Part shown: positions 6,098-8,173 of the stretch, piece by piece | How positions within the stretch are numbered: the first letter of the stretch is position 1 | Layout of the letters: each line of letters starts with the position of its first letter | Assembly: GCA_022361535.1 (NCBI GenBank) | Contig: JAKSAU010000213.1 | Location: 1-8,173 of the forward strand | Source of the DNA: Desulfobacterales bacterium | GTDB taxonomy: Bacteria; Desulfobacterota; Desulfobacteria; Desulfobacterales; Desulfobacteraceae | DNA length: 8,173 nt | Direction: 5' to 3' | The notes under the pieces: generated by a model | Seen by the model: only the letters and a program-made list of their open reading frames with translations | What the model was told of the DNA's origin: nothing | Databases searched by the model: none | Program-made: the position numbers and the translations under genes

Positions 6098-6472
6098 ATA
6101 ACTGCATAATTTAAGGGGTCCTTAACTACCAGGAAATCTTTTCAAAGTTCCAGCCATCTGCCGAGTGGGTGAGGGCTGTTCTTCTTAGATTGAGCTTTCC
6201 AACCATTCATATGTGTTACATTCCTGGATGTCTGAATAATTGGTCTGTCCACTATCATCTCAGAAAGGGTCTCTTGCATGCCCAGGTGAATCGATTATGT
6301 AGTTCTTCAGTAAGATTTAAGTATTACTCCTGATTAAATTGGGTATTATCACTGATTGATATGCGTCACGGTCCATGCAACTGTTTAGATCAGCAAGGAT
6401 ATAAAACCTAGTTATAGATTAGATTATTTCCTTGAGAGTAATTTAAACATTTTAAAAAATTAGGATGGAACC
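6098..6472. other. 375 bp intergenic gap before the PEP-CTERM gene
   Basis: The gap begins with a small perfect hairpin, TTAAGG-GGT-CCTTAA (6111-6125), just after the stop of the c-di-GMP gene. It has no T run, so it is at best a weak terminator. Further on is a minus-strand frame of 45 codons (listed separately). Between 6280 and 6460 I see only AT-rich DNA, with a possible -10-like TATAAA near 6401 and no good -35. A sigma-54 GG-N10-GC element, known upstream of some PEP-CTERM genes, was looked for and not found. Confidence 0.4.
6142..6279 (-). CDS. Possible small ORF or gene remnant (45 residues)
   Basis: From ATG at 6279 to TGA at 6142-6144 the minus strand encodes a basic 45-residue peptide that starts MQETLSEMIVDRPIIQTSRN and ends in HPLGRWLEL. 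A second minus-strand frame in the same DNA also reads as a plausible protein tail (LRRTALTHSADGWNFEKISW, then TAG near 6133). No ribosome binding site precedes the ATG. The most likely reading is the 3' remnant of a lost gene, with chance as the alternative. No family is recognised. Confidence 0.2.
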   Translation of the reverse strand: MQETLSEMIVDRPIIQTSRNVTHMNGWKAQSKKNSPHPLGRWLEL

Positions 6473-7168
6473 ATGAGACGCGCAAAAATTAAATCACTTT
6501 TGGGGACAATTTTTTTAATAGCCGGCATTTTTTTATTTTCGTTGACCACTTATGTGAATGCCTCGACGATTACTTTTGATGATATAACAACAGATACATC
6601 GCCAGTGGGGCTTACTTCTTTGAGCCATGGTGGGTTTTTATGGAGCCCACCTAACTCTACAGGTGTACCGGGTGTAATTCATGAAGATCATTACAATTCA
6701 ACCTATTTTAATACAACTTCTTTCTTATCAAGTGACCATGCCCTTTCGTTTTCTGCAGTCTCCATTACCAGGGACGGTGGAGGCGTTTTTGATTTTTTAG
6801 GGGCAGGAGTGACTTCATGGTCTTGGGCGGGCAAATATGCTAACACTGCTGATGGGGCGCCTTCAAATTTTTCTGCCACAGGATTGACAGTTCAAGCCTA
6901 TTTGGGAGCTACTGAGGTCCAGTCTTATACAACCGATATTTTGCCAAATATTTTTGAAACAGGACTTCTCGTCTCCGCTTTTAACATAGACAGGCTTGTA
7001 ATTACCGGAACTGGCCAGATATCAGAGCCATTCTGGTTGATGGATAATTTTCAATATTCAATCGAACAGGTTGTCGCTCCAGGGCCGGTACCAGAACCCT
7101 CTACATTAATTCTAATGGGAGTAGGGGTGTTAGGCCTCACCGGGTTGGGAAGGCGATTCCGATCATAA
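6473..7168 (+). CDS. Secreted PEP-CTERM sorting-domain protein (231 residues)
   Basis: This is an exported surface protein handled by the exosortase pathway. The N-terminus has a basic start (MRRAKIK), a hydrophobic segment and a probable cleavage site after YVNA (about residue 30). The body is rich in Ser, Thr, Gly, Phe and Asn, has no cysteine, and looks like an all-beta extracellular domain. The C-terminus is a textbook PEP-CTERM signal: VPEPST (206-211), a short hydrophobic helix (212-226) and the basic tail RRFRS. In this family exosortase (EpsH/XrtA) cuts at the PEP motif; that enzyme is not in the window and must be encoded elsewhere. The start is supported by AGGATGG (6462-6468). A hairpin terminator follows the stop. 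Its role beyond surface or exopolysaccharide association cannot be told. Confidence 0.93.
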   Translation: MRRAKIKSLLGTIFLIAGIFLFSLTTYVNASTITFDDITTDTSPVGLTSLSHGGFLWSPPNSTGVPGVIHEDHYNSTYFNTTSFLSSDHALSFSAVSITRDGGGVFDFLGAGVTSWSWAGKYANTADGAPSNFSATGLTVQAYLGATEVQSYTTDILPNIFETGLLVSAFNIDRLVITGTGQISEPFWLMDNFQYSIEQVVAPGPVPEPSTLILMGVGVLGLTGLGRRFRS

Positions 7169-7186
7169 ATATCAAAGTTTTGATAT
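7169..7186. repeat. Perfect 18 bp palindrome right after the PEP-CTERM stop codon
   Basis: ATATCAAA-GT-TTTGATAT starts at the base after the TAA stop. It lies just ahead of the stronger GC-rich hairpin at 7191-7225. It may protect the mRNA 3' end, or serve as a minor stem of a composite terminator. Confidence 0.5.
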
Positions 7187-7190
7187 CCTC

Positions 7191-7229
7191 ACCGGCAACC
7201 TTTGAAACGTTAATAGGTTGCCGGTTTTG
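7191..7229 (+). terminator. Intrinsic terminator of the PEP-CTERM gene
   Basis: A perfect 11 bp stem, ACCGGCAACCT (7191-7201) and AGGTTGCCGGT (7215-7225), encloses a 13-base loop. It is followed by a short T run. It lies 23 bases after the stop codon. Confidence 0.85.
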
Positions 7230-7320
7230 ATATGGCCATTCTCGTTTAATTATTCCCTTAAAACTGATCCAGCCTCAAATAAAGATTATAGAAATGGTTT
7301 TGATAAAGAAGAGAAAGGTT

Positions 7321-7361
7321 GTAAACAAAAAGTGAATTCGTCATCTACAAGTTTTGTTTAC
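7321..7361 (-). terminator. AT-rich inverted repeat downstream of the second solute-binding protein gene
   Basis: GTAAACAAAA (7321-7330) and TTTTGTTTAC (7352-7361) form a perfect 10 bp inverted repeat with a 21-base spacer. It lies directly beyond the 3' end of the minus-strand gene at 7370-8137. Read on the minus strand, the second arm begins with a run of five T (7331 is also A on the plus strand), so it may act as a weak terminator. A protein-binding site is equally possible. Confidence 0.35.
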
Positions 7362-7369
7362 CCCCAAAT

Positions 7370-8137
7370 TTAGGGAATAGTAAGATTATATTTGTTTATC
7401 AATTGAATATAATCGCCACTTTTAATTAATTGAGATAGACCATGGTTGAACTTTTCTCGAATTTTTTCACTACGTGGGTAACTTTTTGATATCATTAAAT
7501 AAGCATGTGTTTTTTCGCCAAAGCTTTGCCCCAGTACCTTGAATTTCTTAATATCTTCAGGAAAAAATGTGTTTACAGCATCATATAGAACTAATTTGCC
7601 TCCAATGCATAGGTCGACTCGTCCAATTTTAAGCTTGTTGAGGGATTGCTCTATACTATTTGTTCCTTCAAAATTTATCCCTTTGTGTTTTAATATAGAT
7701 TCGTAAAATCCTCCTCTGATACCACCTATTGTATATCCTCTAAGGTCCTTCACAGCTTTGTAATTCAGTAGGTCTGGCTTTATTTTATTCTGGTGGTACA
7801 TCAAAACGGTAGTCGTGGAATACAAAATGTCGGAAAAAAGAAACTTATTCTTTCTTTGATTGGTTTTGGCGTATGGAAACGCTGCGAAAGCTTCTCCATT
7901 TAGGAGTTCTGTTTCTGCTCTTTTCCAGGGGCGAAAAAGGAATACAGGCGTTATTCCGATTTTTTCGCAAACGGCAGAAACCAGAATGGCTGCAGGCCCA
8001 TAACCAGGTAGGCTTTCTGATGTATAAGGAGGCCATTCCCCGGTAATAAATTCAATTTGGGATATAGTGTTGTTCGCATAGCAGGTGCTCGACAATAATA
8101 AAAAAAGAGAGAGCAATATACCTGTCAATAATTGCAT
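7370..8137 (-). CDS. Second periplasmic solute-binding protein, SBP_bac_3-like (orphan)
   Basis: This 255-residue periplasmic binding protein starts MQLLTGILLSLFLLLSSTCYA, a clear signal peptide with cleavage expected after CYA. The mature part carries the typical family segments: FITGEWPPYTSE, GYGPAAILVSAVCEKIG, the FRPWKRAE motif, and AAFPYAKTNQRKNKFLFS. A second-lobe stretch follows with GGIRGGFYESIL and GRVDLCIGGKLVLYDAV. It is related in layout to the protein at 2103-2834, but the two are clearly different. The ATG is preceded by GGAG about 12 bases upstream, slightly far but the best signal. There is no permease or ATPase gene nearby. It is convergent with the PEP-CTERM gene. The ligand cannot be predicted, because the family covers amino acids, opines and other small molecules. 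Confidence 0.85.
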   Translation of the reverse strand: MQLLTGILLSLFLLLSSTCYANNTISQIEFITGEWPPYTSESLPGYGPAAILVSAVCEKIGITPVFLFRPWKRAETELLNGEAFAAFPYAKTNQRKNKFLFSDILYSTTTVLMYHQNKIKPDLLNYKAVKDLRGYTIGGIRGGFYESILKHKGINFEGTNSIEQSLNKLKIGRVDLCIGGKLVLYDAVNTFFPEDIKKFKVLGQSFGEKTHAYLMISKSYPRSEKIREKFNHGLSQLIKSGDYIQLINKYNLTIP

Positions 8138-8173
8138 AGATAAATATATCTCCGAACTTTTTTACATTCATTG

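Noticed and set aside
7845..8036. Second minus-strand frame within the downstream solute-binding protein gene
   Set aside because: It is an out-of-frame shadow of a well-supported gene with recognisable family motifs.
1..8173. CRISPR array, tRNA or rRNA genes, intact insertion sequence
   Set aside because: No regularly spaced short repeats, no cloverleaf-like sequence, and no transposase-length frame or paired terminal inverted repeats of a known insertion sequence family were seen.

Overview
The window is about 8.2 kb of moderately AT-rich bacterial DNA. It looks like an anaerobic, marine-type Desulfobacterota (Desulfobacteraceae-like) genome. The reasons are indirect: a PEP-CTERM exported protein, a large Cache/HAMP/PAS/GGDEF/EAL signalling protein, several stand-alone periplasmic solute-binding proteins without transporter genes, and wide intergenic spaces. 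No rRNA, tRNA, CRISPR array, intact transposase or phage gene is visible, so the taxonomic reading is inference only.

Left third (1-1900). Two arms of about 400 bp (1-401 and 1069-1470) are inverted copies of each other. They converge on a spacer of about 670 bp. The spacer holds one orphan 98-residue gene (637-933) with a strong ribosome binding site and its own intrinsic terminator. The outer ends of the arms are the 3' ends of two nearly identical genes that point toward each other. One runs off the left edge; the other is the complete STAS/SpoIIAA-like gene at 1428-1823 on the minus strand. Identity falls from about 95% at the gene ends to about 80% near the spacer. Each arm carries a long hairpin-forming palindrome (235-312 and 1159-1235).

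Middle (1900-6100). A periplasmic solute-binding protein gene (2103-2834, minus) diverges from a 953-residue membrane protein (3236-6097, plus). The latter has a tandem Cache sensor, HAMP, PAS, GGDEF and EAL domains, with catalytic residues present in both c-di-GMP domains. The divergent intergenic region carries apparent remains of another minus-strand gene. Its final stop codon overlaps the start of the solute-binding protein gene.

Right third (6100-8173). An AT-rich gap of 375 bp leads to a secreted PEP-CTERM protein (6473-7168, plus) followed by a clear hairpin terminator. A second solute-binding protein (7370-8137, minus) converges on it.

How the parts may work together. The two periplasmic binding proteins could present small ligands to transporters elsewhere, or to the Cache sensor of the c-di-GMP enzyme, by analogy with NspS/MbaA of Vibrio. 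c-di-GMP signalling and PEP-CTERM proteins are both linked to surface polysaccharide and biofilm in many Gram-negatives. That functional link is inference and is not shown by the sequence. The most unusual feature is the long, graded inverted repeat with its nested hairpins and single cargo gene.
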